Part shown: positions 1 to 6,967 of the stretch, one piece after another
How positions within the stretch are numbered: position 1 is the stretch's first letter
Layout of the letters: every line of letters starts with the position of its first letter
Assembly (NCBI GenBank): GCA_023229985.1
Contig: JALNYF010000070.1
Span: 1 to 9,119, forward strand
Direction: 5' to 3'
Length of the DNA: 9,119 nucleotides
Source of the DNA: Bacteroidales bacterium
GTDB taxonomy: Bacteria; Bacteroidota; Bacteroidia; Bacteroidales; WCHB1-69
Notes under the pieces: generated by a model
What the model saw: the letters and a program-made list of their open reading frames with translations, nothing else
The model's database searches: none
Told to the model about the DNA's origin: nothing
Made by a program: the position numbers and the translations under genes

Positions 1-181
1 CAAGTGTTATTGTTATCTTGAACGTCATTCACCGTAACTACAGGATTCAAGTTGCAATCCGTGATGGCGGTAATACCACCAACAGCAATTAATTCTGTAA
101 CGCTTTCGGCAGCAGTCGGCAACGTGTAATTACATTCGGCATCCATATAAATCGTAAGGTCAGTCAATTCACCCGTAATGG
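1..181 (-). repeat. Near-identical tandem repeat, downstream (C-terminal) copy, cut by window edge
   Basis: This second copy of the 279-bp unit is offset by exactly 279 bases. Mismatches to the first copy are at 11, 30, 47 and 60; bases 61-181 are identical to 340-460. Two mismatches are silent (Val and Thr codons) and two change Asp to Asn (DNDNT to DNNNT, and LDP to LNP). Further copies may follow beyond the left edge. Confidence 0.9.
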
Positions 182-3100
182 CTGGATTGATATTATCTAA
201 AACATGGATAGTTTGAACGGCGGTTGTTTCATTGCCACAACTGTCTTTCACGGTGTAAGTACGTGTATAGAAACGGTCGCAAGTGTTATCGTTATCTTGA
301 ACGTCATTGACCGTAACTACAGGATCCAAGTTGCAATCGGTGATGGCGGTAATACCACCAACAGCAATTAATTCTGTAACGCTTTCGGCAGCAGTCGGCA
401 ACGTGTAATTACATTCGGCATCCATATAAATCGTAAGGTCAGTCAATTCACCCGTAATGGTCGGGGTCACATTATCTTCAACTACAATTACATGGGTAAA
501 TTCTGAATAATTTCCACAGCCGTCACTCACTTCATAGTAACGGGTAACAATTTTCGGACATTGGTTCGTACTATTTTCAGTACCCACCAAGGTTACAGAT
601 GTTCCATCGGTAATATTGCAATCGGTGATGGTCATATCTCCTGCATGTGCTTCAACATCGGCCACAGTAGCAAACGCTTCAGGAATAGAAGCCACGCAAT
701 CGGCATTTAATTGAACGGTATCATTCATCAAAGTACCGGCAATTATTGGAGCGGTATTATCAACAATTCTAATATTTTGATAAACTGAAATATCATTTCC
801 ACATTGGTCGGCGATGGTATAAGTTCTAATCACATATCTGTCACATCCTGCTCCGTTACCAAATTCTTCATCGGAGACATCAGCGATACTATCACGATGA
901 CAATCGGTAATCGTCAATTCAGGTAATTCTGCTAAAGTAGTAGCAGCAGCAGGAAGAGTAAAATCGCAATTAACTGCGTCATCATTCAAATAAACGGTAA
1001 GTTCGGGCAATGTTCCAACAACATTAGGATGAATGGTATCTAAAACAACGATGATATGTTCAACATTGGTTGATAAATGAGAAGTATTATAGCAGTTATC
1101 TCTCACTTGATAAGTTCTTCTATAGTAATGTTCGCAATCTGTGCTTTCCTCCATTAATTCATCATTACCTAAACGAACCACCGGTGAACTATTGGTAATA
1201 TTACAACCATCAACATCAGTGATTCCACCCAATGCCAACAAACCTGCAACATTGTTAACGGGAATCGGAAGGAATTCTCTGCAATCAGCAGTTTGATATA
1301 CAGTATCTTGAATTAAGGTGCCTGTGATAACCGGTCTTACAGTGTCAATAACGGTAAAACGGGCAGAGGCTATGGTAGGATTATCACAAGTATCTATGGC
1401 TGTCCAAGTAACAGTAACATAACCGGTGTTGCCACAAAGCGTAACAAAGTTTGCCGGCGCGTAATCGTTAGTTAACGTAGGAACAGGAGCACAAACATCG
1501 CTAATACGAGGTGAGAGCAGCCATTCGGCAATTGTATCAGCAATATTTATACCGGTACCACATTGAACGGTTTTGTTTTGAGGTGCTACATCAAAAGTAG
1601 GTCCTTCCGTATCACGAATAGTAAAACGCTCACGGGTAGTGGATATGTTGCCACATGCATCAGTAGCTGTCCAAATAACATCATAATAACCACCACATCT
1701 TTCCGGTAAGTAACCGGCAAAATGAATACCATCGGGGTGCATTCCTATCGTATCGCAATTGTGGGTTAAAACAAGATCCGGATCACAAAGATCGGTAGCA
1801 TGAGGTCCTCTTAGCCATTCCTTCAATTGGTCAATATTACCGGCACCATCGCATTGAACGACATCATCAACAGGAATGACATCAAAAACAGGCGCGGTAA
1901 CGTCTATAATGGTGAAATTAGAACTATCAATCGCTCTATTACCACAACGGTCTTCTGCATAAAAACGAACAACATAATTTCCGGTATTACCACAAGCTTG
2001 GGTATAAGTACTATCCCAAGTTAAATTAACAATAGTATCACAATTATCATTAAAAGCAACATTACTGCGCCAAGTCAAGAATAAATCATCAAAATTGGCA
2101 AAATCACAATTTACTATTGCATTGTCAGGAATATTTGTAAAGAAAGGTATAACAGTATCTTGAACTGTAAAAGTAGCAATTGTCGTCGCTATGTTTCCAC
2201 AATTATCTTCGGCATACCACGTAACGGAAACGCTGAAAGCATCCCCGCAACTGCCAACATGATTATCAACAGAATAGTCATTGGTAATCACGACATTAAG
2301 ATCACATCTATCTTCAGCCGAAACGTTAGCTAACCAAGAATTAAGGTCGTCAACATTTCCTATACCATCGCAATCGATAATCGTATCTTTTGGAATGATA
2401 GTGAAATAAGGACGAGTGGTATCTTTAACGGCGATAATTTGAACTTGGCTGGGTGCTTGATTTTGGCAGGCATCTTCCAAACTCCACGTTCTGTATATTG
2501 TATCAACGCCGGCACATCCGTTCACAACTCTGTCGCTATAAGTAGCTTCTAATGTTGCCGTGCAATTATCGTGTTCATCAGTAACGTCGCCGGTAGCAGC
2601 GATTGTCACATTGGCATTGCAATTATTATCTTTAAACAAAGTAATATCGGCAGGTTTGGTAAAAGTAGGAGCCTCATTATCAGTAATGACAATGACATGC
2701 TCAACCGTAGCAAAATTATCGCATAAATCTTTAATAGTATAGGTTCTTGTAATAATTTTTTGGCAAGTTCCGGTAGTCGTTTCGCTATGTTCAACAATCA
2801 AGGCTTCTTGTGCAGTGCAGTTGTCACTAATTGTCAAACCGTGGTTAGGCAATGCCAATAAATCAGCAACGGTTCTGGCGGTGTCGCCGGCATCTGCAAA
2901 TGTGCAAACCGTATTAAATATTTCGGTCGTATCAATGGTCCCCGTGATTACAGGGTTAACAACATCAGATACAACAAATTGCGTAGTTCTATTGATCAAG
3001 CAATTGGAATCGTCACGAATTTCAACAGAGGCAGTATAAGTGCGATTACAATTAATCGGTAATATTTCAGAAATTTGAACGGTATCATTGTTTGGTAATC

Positions 3101-6100
3101 CTGCTGCGTCATCACCCCAAGTATAGGTATAAGGAGTTGTTCCACCAGTTACCAAAACACTAACTTCAAATGAACCGGTACGAGTACAAAGAGCAGTAGG
3201 TTTAACAATGGTATCACCGTCCAACACCATTAATGTCGGTTCGGTAATGGTAACGGCACTATTCACTGTGCAACCTTTTACATCATATACATAAACATTA
3301 TAATTACCTACTGGCAAAATTCTTCCGGTGGTAGCAGTTCTGCTAACGGTATCGGTAGTTCCAGCGGCAATCCAATAATAATTATAATTAGGGGCATCAT
3401 TACCGCCGGTTACAACCACTTGTGCGTTACCGGTAGCGGTTCCATTACATTGTACATTATTAAGAACGCTAATATTGGTAATTTCCAATAGTGTCGGTTC
3501 GGTAATGGTAATCAAGCTGTTCAATGTACAGCCGAAGTCATCGGTAATCGTAATATCATAAACGCCGGCTGACAAATTTGACATTGTGTGTCTATAAGAG
3601 ATAAGATTGGTACCTGTAGTATCCAAATCAAAAGCAGCACCGTCTTTTTTAATATCGAGATAATAGGGTTGAGTACCGCCGGCTACATCAAAAATAATCT
3701 CGCCATTGGTTTCGCCGAAGCAGGCAACCATGGTAGTATCAACGCCGGTATAGCGCAAAGCGTCGGGTGTACCCACATACATTTCGGTGCTATCTTTACA
3801 ACCGTTTCTATCGGTAACAACGACTTTGTAATTCATGGCGCTCAAGCCGGTAAAATCACAAGAATCATTGGTCGAAGCAACCGTATTAACGATGGTATCT
3901 CTATCTCTGTCTTTTAAAACAACCTCATAAGGTGCAATCCCTTGGGAAGCCCAAACTCTGATGCTACCGGTATTATTGCCGGGACAAAGTTCCATTGAAA
4001 GTAAACTGTCGCGAACTGCAACGTGTGCAGGAATAGTGACATTGACTGTAATGTGATCGGTGTGGCCGCACATATCGGAAATGGTAACGGTAACAACTTG
4101 TTCTTCATAGATGATGGTTCCGGCAGCCGGAGTTTGTACAGTATCTACTATGTTGCAATTATCAGTTGCTGTGAAGTAATCGGCTGTTCTAACATCCGGA
4201 ACAATATAACCGCAAACGCCGCCCAACGAAGGAGCCGCTTCAACTGTATTCAATAATTGTCTTAAGACAGGAGCATCAACATCATTAACCGTGAAAGATA
4301 ATCTGGCTGTATCTTTGGCAACGCAACCATTGGCATCCGTTGTGATTACCTTCACTGCATAAGGTGTATTGCAAGTAGTGGCAATATTTACTGTTCCCGT
4401 TCCGAGGTTGTTATCAAAAGCATCAACTCCGAACCAAGTAGTTGTGTAAGGAGCTAAACCGTAACTAATGTTATTGTATACAACTTGGGGTCCTGCATTC
4501 GGGCAAACGAAATCGCTAATAAAAATATCCAATTGTGGTGTGAAAATATCAGCATTAAATTGAGAAATCATAATCACCGGTAATTCATAAGTTCTGACGG
4601 TGATCGTCACGGGGTCGGCACAACGTGCAGGATCCGGTGTAAAAGTATAATCTGCTGTTCCTACGGTGGTGGTAGAAATCGCTTCCGGGCTCCAAGTTCC
4701 GGGAATGCCATTCATATCGGTTGTCGGCAAAACAACCGGTGTGGTATTTTGGCAATAAGTAGTATCTAAAGTGTTAAAATCAAAAGCGATTGTTTCTTCC
4801 GGATAAACGATAATCGTAGTATTTGCCGTATTAGTACATCCGTTGGCATCAGTACCGGTTACGTTATACGTGGTGGTAACAGTTGGGAGAACTTCCACAT
4901 TTTCTGTAACGATGTCAGTGGTAACGCCATCTGTCCAAATATACTCAACGGCACCGCCGAAGATTAAGGTGTCGGTATTGCGAAGAAGGCAAACTTCCGG
5001 ATATTGAGCGGTAACGGTAACGACAGGCAGTGCATTTACGATGACCGTCATGGTATCACGGTGACTGGAACAGCCGTTTTCATCTTGTACTCTTATACTA
5101 TATGTATATGTGCTGGATATGTATGGATTGGGAACAACAGCTCCAAATGTAGGAGTAGCTATATATTGATCACTTAAAAACGTTCCGGGATTCCATGTAT
5201 AATGAGTAGCAGTAGGAGAAGTTGCATTGAATTGAACAGGTGTTCCTACACAAGTAATCAAGGTGTCTGGATTGAGAGTAACGACCGGCAATTCATTGAC
5301 AACGACATCAACACTGTCTGCACCATAGCAACTCAACGTGTTGGTGGTATATACTGCGTGAGTATGTATTTCTGAGACATTAACTCTGTATCTGCCACCG
5401 TCCGTGGTAACGGCATTGGTAATATAATGAACGGTATCGGTAGTTCCCAAAGCATTACCATTTAACAACCAATTTTGGGTAGTATATCTGTGATCGAGAT
5501 AAATGTTCATATTTTGTTCGGCGCAGATAATACCGTTTGTAGGATTGGTTGACAAATTCGGAATCGGGGAATTGTAGTGTTCTACATAAACTTGCAACGT
5601 ATCGGGGCTGATACAATCTGACAAATCGTTATAAGAAACCACATAGAAATTAGTATTATTTGTAATCATCGGATGAATCGACAGAGCTGTATCGATAGGA
5701 TTATAAAGGTAATCGTACCAAATACAAGTTCCACCATCAACAGGTATGGCAGTGAGGGTAACGTTTCCGTCTTCACAAATCTGGGTTTGGCTATTGTTTA
5801 AATCTAAAATGGGAATTTTGGGATTATCCACGATTAATTCAAAATGAACGATACGATAGATAACACCCGAACATTCAGAAGGAGAGGTAAAAGTTGCGTC
5901 ATAGACACCCGGAGAATAATAAGTGGAGTCTCCAATAGTGAAAGAACTTCCAACGCAAATTGTTACCGGCGCAATGGTATCATAATCAATAGAAGTAAGG
6001 CTGTCGGATTGGATAAGGTCTCCCAAAATACTTTGGTGACCACCGATTTTATATCTTTCGTCATTTCCAACAAAGTGGTCCCAAGCGGTACCGCCGATTC

Positions 6101-6674
6101 TTTCATGAATATTGATAACGATGCTGTAATCGCCGTCTTCTTTAAAATTTACACGTAATCGGTGAGCGGTATTAACGGGATCTTGGAAGAATTTAGCATA
6201 AAAGAAGTCGAAGAAGTCGGGGTTATTCTGACCGCCGGCACCGAGGATGCTGAAGTATCCGTTTCTTGCGCAATCACCAACTCCATTGACGGGGGTATAA
6301 GCACCCGGGTAGCTCCCGCGCCCGTCTCCATCGTCACAATAATTGCTGGTATAATCATCACCAACCCACGTCACATTTTCTCCATTAACAATTTTGGTTT
6401 GAAAGCGAAATTCATTCAGGTATGAAGTCAACGAATCTTGGGGGATAATTACTCCATTTCTATAAAGTTCCCACTCCAATGATATTTTTGTTGACTCATC
6501 AATACACCCTAAAAAAGGATGCAAGTCGAATGTGTAAACGCTGTCAAGTACAATTGTCGTAGGAAAGCTTGATGGTGTCATTGTAACACAGCAAACCCCA
6601 CCTTGTGCTTTCGTACTTAAGCTAAACATCGCTAACAATACGCTAAAAACGCAAAAAGATAAAACTTTTTTCAT
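1..6674 (-). CDS. Giant secreted multidomain repeat protein (PKD-like / SprB-like / HYR-like), probable surface adhesin, C-terminus cut by window edge
   Basis: The reading frame is open from the ATG at 6674 to the left edge: at least 2224 codons with no stop. I checked the frame at several points (about 309, 1431, 2961, 4071, 5289) and it is continuous. An in-frame TGA lies two codons upstream of the ATG, so the start cannot be earlier. Modules in order: signal peptide (residues 1-23), unrecognised N-terminal region (about 24-279), PKD/Ig-like modules (about 280-793), one HYR-like module (about 794-885), four SprB-like modules (about 886-1235), and eleven HYR-like modules (about 1236 to the edge). 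It is rich in Thr, Asp and Asn and poor in Lys, with regularly spaced Cys, as in exported proteins. In Bacteroidota such proteins are typically type IX secretion substrates acting in adhesion, gliding or matrix formation. That role is inferred here, because the C-terminal sorting domain lies outside the window. It has its own promoter and is probably transcribed separately from cdsA. Confidence 0.9.
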   Translation of the reverse strand, partial: MKKVLSFCVFSVLLAMFSLSTKAQGGVCCVTMTPSSFPTTIVLDSVYTFDLHPFLGCIDESTKISLEWELYRNGVIIPQDSLTSYLNEFRFQTKIVNGENVTWVGDDYTSNYCDDGDGRGSYPGAYTPVNGVGDCARNGYFSILGAGGQNNPDFFDFFYAKFFQDPVNTAHRLRVNFKEDGDYSIVINIHERIGGTAWDHFVGNDERYKIGGHQSILGDLIQSDSLTSIDYDTIAPVTICVGSSFTIGDSTYYSPGVYDATFTSPSECSGVIYRIVHFELIVDNPKIPILDLNNSQTQICEDGNVTLTAIPVDGGTCIWYDYLYNPIDTALSIHPMITNNTNFYVVSYNDLSDCISPDTLQVYVEHYNSPIPNLSTNPTNGIICAEQNMNIYLDHRYTTQNWLLNGNALGTTDTVHYITNAVTTDGGRYRVNVSEIHTHAVYTTNTLSCYGADSVDVVVNELPVVTLNPDTLITCVGTPVQFNATSPTATHYTWNPGTFLSDQYIATPTFGAVVPNPYISSTYTYSIRVQDENGCSSHRDTMTVIVNALPVVTVTAQYPEVCLLRNTDTLIFGGAVEYIWTDGVTTDIVTENVEVLPTVTTTYNVTGTDANGCTNTANTTIIVYPEETIAFDFNTLDTTYCQNTTPVVLPTTDMNGIPGTWSPEAISTTTVGTADYTFTPDPARCADPVTITVRTYELPVIMISQFNADIFTPQLDIFISDFVCPNAGPQVVYNNISYGLAPYTTTWFGVDAFDNNLGTGTVNIATTCNTPYAVKVITTDANGCVAKDTARLSFTVNDVDAPVLRQLLNTVEAAPSLGGVCGYIVPDVRTADYFTATDNCNIVDTVQTPAAGTIIYEEQVVTVTISDMCGHTDHITVNVTIPAHVAVRDSLLSMELCPGNNTGSIRVWASQGIAPYEVVLKDRDRDTIVNTVASTNDSCDFTGLSAMNYKVVVTDRNGCKDSTEMYVGTPDALRYTGVDTTMVACFGETNGEIIFDVAGGTQPYYLDIKKDGAAFDLDTTGTNLISYRHTMSNLSAGVYDITITDDFGCTLNSLITITEPTLLEITNISVLNNVQCNGTATGNAQVVVTGGNDAPNYNYYWIAAGTTDTVSRTATTGRILPVGNYNVYVYDVKGCTVNSAVTITEPTLMVLDGDTIVKPTALCTRTGSFEVSVLVTGGTTPYTYTWGDDAAGLPNNDTVQISEILPINCNRTYTASVEIRDDSNCLINRTTQFVVSDVVNPVITGTIDTTEIFNTVCTFADAGDTARTVADLLALPNHGLTISDNCTAQEALIVEHSETTTGTCQKIITRTYTIKDLCDNFATVEHVIVITDNEAPTFTKPADITLFKDNNCNANVTIAATGDVTDEHDNCTATLEATYSDRVVNGCAGVDTIYRTWSLEDACQNQAPSQVQIIAVKDTTRPYFTIIPKDTIIDCDGIGNVDDLNSWLANVSAEDRCDLNVVITNDYSVDNHVGSCGDAFSVSVTWYAEDNCGNIATTIATFTVQDTVIPFFTNIPDNAIVNCDFANFDDLFLTWRSNVAFNDNCDTIVNLTWDSTYTQACGNTGNYVVRFYAEDRCGNRAIDSSNFTIIDVTAPVFDVIPVDDVVQCDGAGNIDQLKEWLRGPHATDLCDPDLVLTHNCDTIGMHPDGIHFAGYLPERCGGYYDVIWTATDACGNISTTRERFTIRDTEGPTFDVAPQNKTVQCGTGINIADTIAEWLLSPRISDVCAPVPTLTNDYAPANFVTLCGNTGYVTVTWTAIDTCDNPTIASARFTVIDTVRPVITGTLIQDTVYQTADCREFLPIPVNNVAGLLALGGITDVDGCNITNSSPVVRLGNDELMEESTDCEHYYRRTYQVRDNCYNTSHLSTNVEHIIVVLDTIHPNVVGTLPELTVYLNDDAVNCDFTLPAAATTLAELPELTITDCHRDSIADVSDEEFGNGAGCDRYVIRTYTIADQCGNDISVYQNIRIVDNTAPIIAGTLMNDTVQLNADCVASIPEAFATVADVEAHAGDMTITDCNITDGTSVTLVGTENSTNQCPKIVTRYYEVSDGCGNYSEFTHVIVVEDNVTPTITGELTDLTIYMDAECNYTLPTAAESVTELIAVGGITAITDCNLDPVVTVNDVQDNDNTCDRFYTRTYTVKDSCGNETTAVQTIHVLDNINPAITGELTDLTIYMDAECNYTLPTAAESVTELIAVGGITAITDCNLNPVVTVNDVQDNNNT
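280..460 (-). repeat. Near-identical tandem repeat, upstream (N-terminal) copy
   Basis: This is the first copy of a 279-bp (93-codon) tandem unit within the HYR-like array. It begins at ITGELTDLTIYMDAECNYTL and ends at the VQDNDNTC segment. By eye it matches 1-181 at 177 of 181 bases. The full unit is likely 460 down to 182, one whole subtype A module. Confidence 0.9.
2970..4019 (-). repeat. Four SprB-like repeat modules in the giant protein
   Basis: Residues about 886-1235 consist of four modules of about 80-92 residues, starting near bases 4019, 3775, 3505 and 3245. The first three each contain Cys-x-Gly followed by a Gly (CPGNNTG, CFGETNG, CNGTATG); the fourth has CTRTGSF. A turn of GG-x-x-PY type follows (QGIAPY, GGTQPYY, GGNDAPNYNYYW, GGTTPYTYTW). 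The first three close with a Y-x-V/I-x-V/I-x-D-x-x-GC motif (VVVTDRNGC, ITITDDFGC, VYVYDVKGC) and the fourth with EIRDDSNC. Two share the linker ITITEPTL or VTITEPTL. This is the pattern of the SprB repeat of Flavobacterium gliding adhesins and many other Bacteroidota surface proteins. It suggests adhesion but does not prove gliding. Confidence 0.75.
4020..4295 (-). other. Isolated HYR-like module
   Basis: Residues about 794-885 begin FTVNDVDAPVL and carry ATDNCNIVDT, then YEEQVVTVTISDMCGH and a final strand TDHITVNVTIPAHV. This is the HYR-like pattern (D-x-x-AP start, DNC in the middle, SDxCG near the end) seen again in the large array from base 2969. Here it stands alone between the PKD-like and SprB-like regions. 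It has three cysteines (VCGY, DNCN, DMCG) instead of the four of the array modules. Confidence 0.6.
4296..5837 (-). other. PKD/Ig-like module region of the giant protein
   Basis: Residues about 280-793 hold roughly six beta-sandwich-like modules of 70-110 residues. Typical PKD-like marks are linkers such as NELPVVTLNPD and NALPVVTVTAQ, an aromatic core Y-T-W-N-P or Y-I-W-T-D, and endings such as RVQDENGCSSHRDTMTVIV and GTDANGCTNTANTTIIV. One module has the Bacteroidota-type pattern GTWSPEAISTTTVGTADYTF. These modules normally act as rigid spacers or carbohydrate/protein-binding units in secreted proteins. Boundaries are approximate and the individual families were judged by eye. Confidence 0.65.
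5838..6605 (-). other. N-terminal region of the giant protein, family not recognised
   Basis: Residues about 24-279 follow the signal peptide and do not look like the repeats behind them. Visible features are a Cys pair (GGVCCVT) right after the cleavage site, a strand-like stretch SLEWELYRNGVIIP, an acidic glycine-rich segment YCDDGDGRGSYPG near base 6325 that could bind calcium, a Phe-rich stretch DFFDFFYAKFF, and a hydrophobic strand DGDYSIVINIHE. The last part (ICVGSSFTIGDSTYYSPGVY) resembles the short linker modules common in Bacteroidota surface proteins. It could be a ligand-binding or capping domain at the tip of the molecule. That is inference from position only. Confidence 0.5.
6606..6674 (-). 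other. Signal peptide of the giant repeat protein
   Basis: The N-terminus MKKVLSFCVFSVLLAMFSLS has two lysines and a hydrophobic core of about 16 residues. It ends in S-T-K-A followed by Q-G-G, so cleavage after Ala23 is the most likely Sec signal peptidase I site (seen in the translation; the cleavage position is inferred). Residue 8 is Cys but lies inside the hydrophobic core, and no lipobox stands before the cleavage point, so a lipoprotein is unlikely. This supports export across the inner membrane and fits a later type IX secretion step. Confidence 0.85.
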
Positions 6675-6775
6675 AATTCAAAAATTTATATTTTTATTAT
6701 TTATTTTCTCAACTATTTGATTATTAATTTCTTATATTTTATTTTATAAAACACGACTCTATTTTTCCAATTCTG

Positions 6776-6805
6776 CAAAAATACATTATTTTTTTAAAAT
6801 ACCAA
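6776..6805 (-). promoter_or_regulatory. Bacteroidota-type promoter for the giant repeat protein gene
   Basis: On the minus strand, TTG at 6805-6803 is followed by 19 bases and then TATTTTTG at 6783-6776. This fits the Bacteroidota primary sigma factor consensus (TTG near -33, TAnnTTTG near -7) at the usual spacing. Transcription would start around 6770, giving an AT-rich leader of about 95 bases without a Shine-Dalgarno sequence before the ATG at 6674, which is common in this phylum. The start site itself is inferred. Confidence 0.7.
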
Positions 6806-6873
6806 GTTTTTTATAATTTGTTACGATTAATTTTAAAATAATTATTATCGCACAAAACGTTAAGTAAAGCAGG

Positions 6874-6905
6874 AAATGCTAATAATAAGGAACAAAAAAG
6901 CATTT
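6874..6905. repeat. Short inverted repeat in the cdsA / giant-gene spacer
   Basis: AAATGCT at 6874-6880 and AGCATTT at 6899-6905 are perfect 7-bp inverted arms separated by 18 bases. On the minus strand the first arm runs straight into a T6 stretch. It may be part of the same termination region as the hairpin at 6910-6933, or chance in AT-rich DNA. Confidence 0.3.
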
Positions 6906-6909
6906 AGCC

Positions 6910-6933
6910 GTTGTTAAAAGAGATTTTATCAAC
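6910..6933 (-). terminator. Hairpin downstream of cdsA, possible weak terminator
   Basis: GTTGTTAAAA at 6910-6919 and TTTTATCAAC at 6924-6933 form a 10-bp stem with one mismatch and a GAGA/TCTC loop. The first base lies about 34 bases after the cdsA stop. On the minus strand the stem is followed by GGCTAAATGC and then six T. The stem is AT-rich and the T run is not directly adjacent, so termination is only a guess. Confidence 0.3.
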
Positions 6934-6967
6934 AAAAAAAAATGAAAAATTCTTAAGGATAAAGGGT

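Larger units (their letters stand above)
1..2969 (-). repeat. Array of eleven HYR-like modules, two subtypes, four Cys per module
   Basis: Residues about 1236-2224 are eleven Ig-fold-like modules of about 85-105 residues. Subtype A starts with P-x-I-T-G-x-L and ends with R-T-Y-x-V-x-D-x-CGN. A-type modules start near bases 2969, 2690, 1350, 1045, 770, 480 and 200; the second is divergent, with the start EAPTFTKPADIT and the ending YRTWSLEDACQN. Subtype B starts near 2425, 2160, 1903 and 1612, with a V/I-x-C-D/G segment, a W-L/W-R helix-like segment, D-x-C, and an ending TWTAxDxCGN followed by FTxxD. The order is A-A-B-B-B-B-A-A-A-A-A. Nearly all modules have exactly four cysteines in equivalent places, so two disulfides per module or a metal-stabilised fold are plausible. 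The array probably forms a long stalk. The window cuts the last module. Confidence 0.75.
6675..6967. other. AT-rich intergenic spacer between cdsA and the giant gene
   Basis: This 293-bp stretch has no convincing gene on either strand. It holds the hairpin and inverted repeat near cdsA and the promoter at 6776-6805. Bases between 6675 and 6770 are the presumed untranslated leader, made almost only of A and T. I saw no tRNA-like, riboswitch-like or insertion-sequence structure. Confidence 0.7.

Noticed and set aside
1..460. CRISPR array or mobile element as source of the repeats
   Set aside because: The repeats are 279 bp long, in frame, coding and without spacers or transposase. They are protein-module duplications.
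3588..3917. 109-codon plus-strand reading frame
   Set aside because: It lies fully antisense to the SprB-like region of the giant gene, has no promoter or recognisable protein features, and is explained by the low stop frequency opposite repeat-coding DNA.
5844..6158. 104-codon plus-strand reading frame
   Set aside because: It is antisense to the N-terminal region of the giant gene. Its composition (many Asn, Arg, Ile, Ser) looks like a reverse-strand shadow and it has no family resemblance.
6149..6364. 71-codon minus-strand reading frame
   Set aside because: It is in a different frame from, and overlapped by, the continuous giant-protein frame, which carries the recognisable domain structure.
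1..6674. Frameshift or pseudogene in the giant gene
   Set aside because: The same frame holds at all checked points from the ATG to the left edge, and domain patterns continue without a break.
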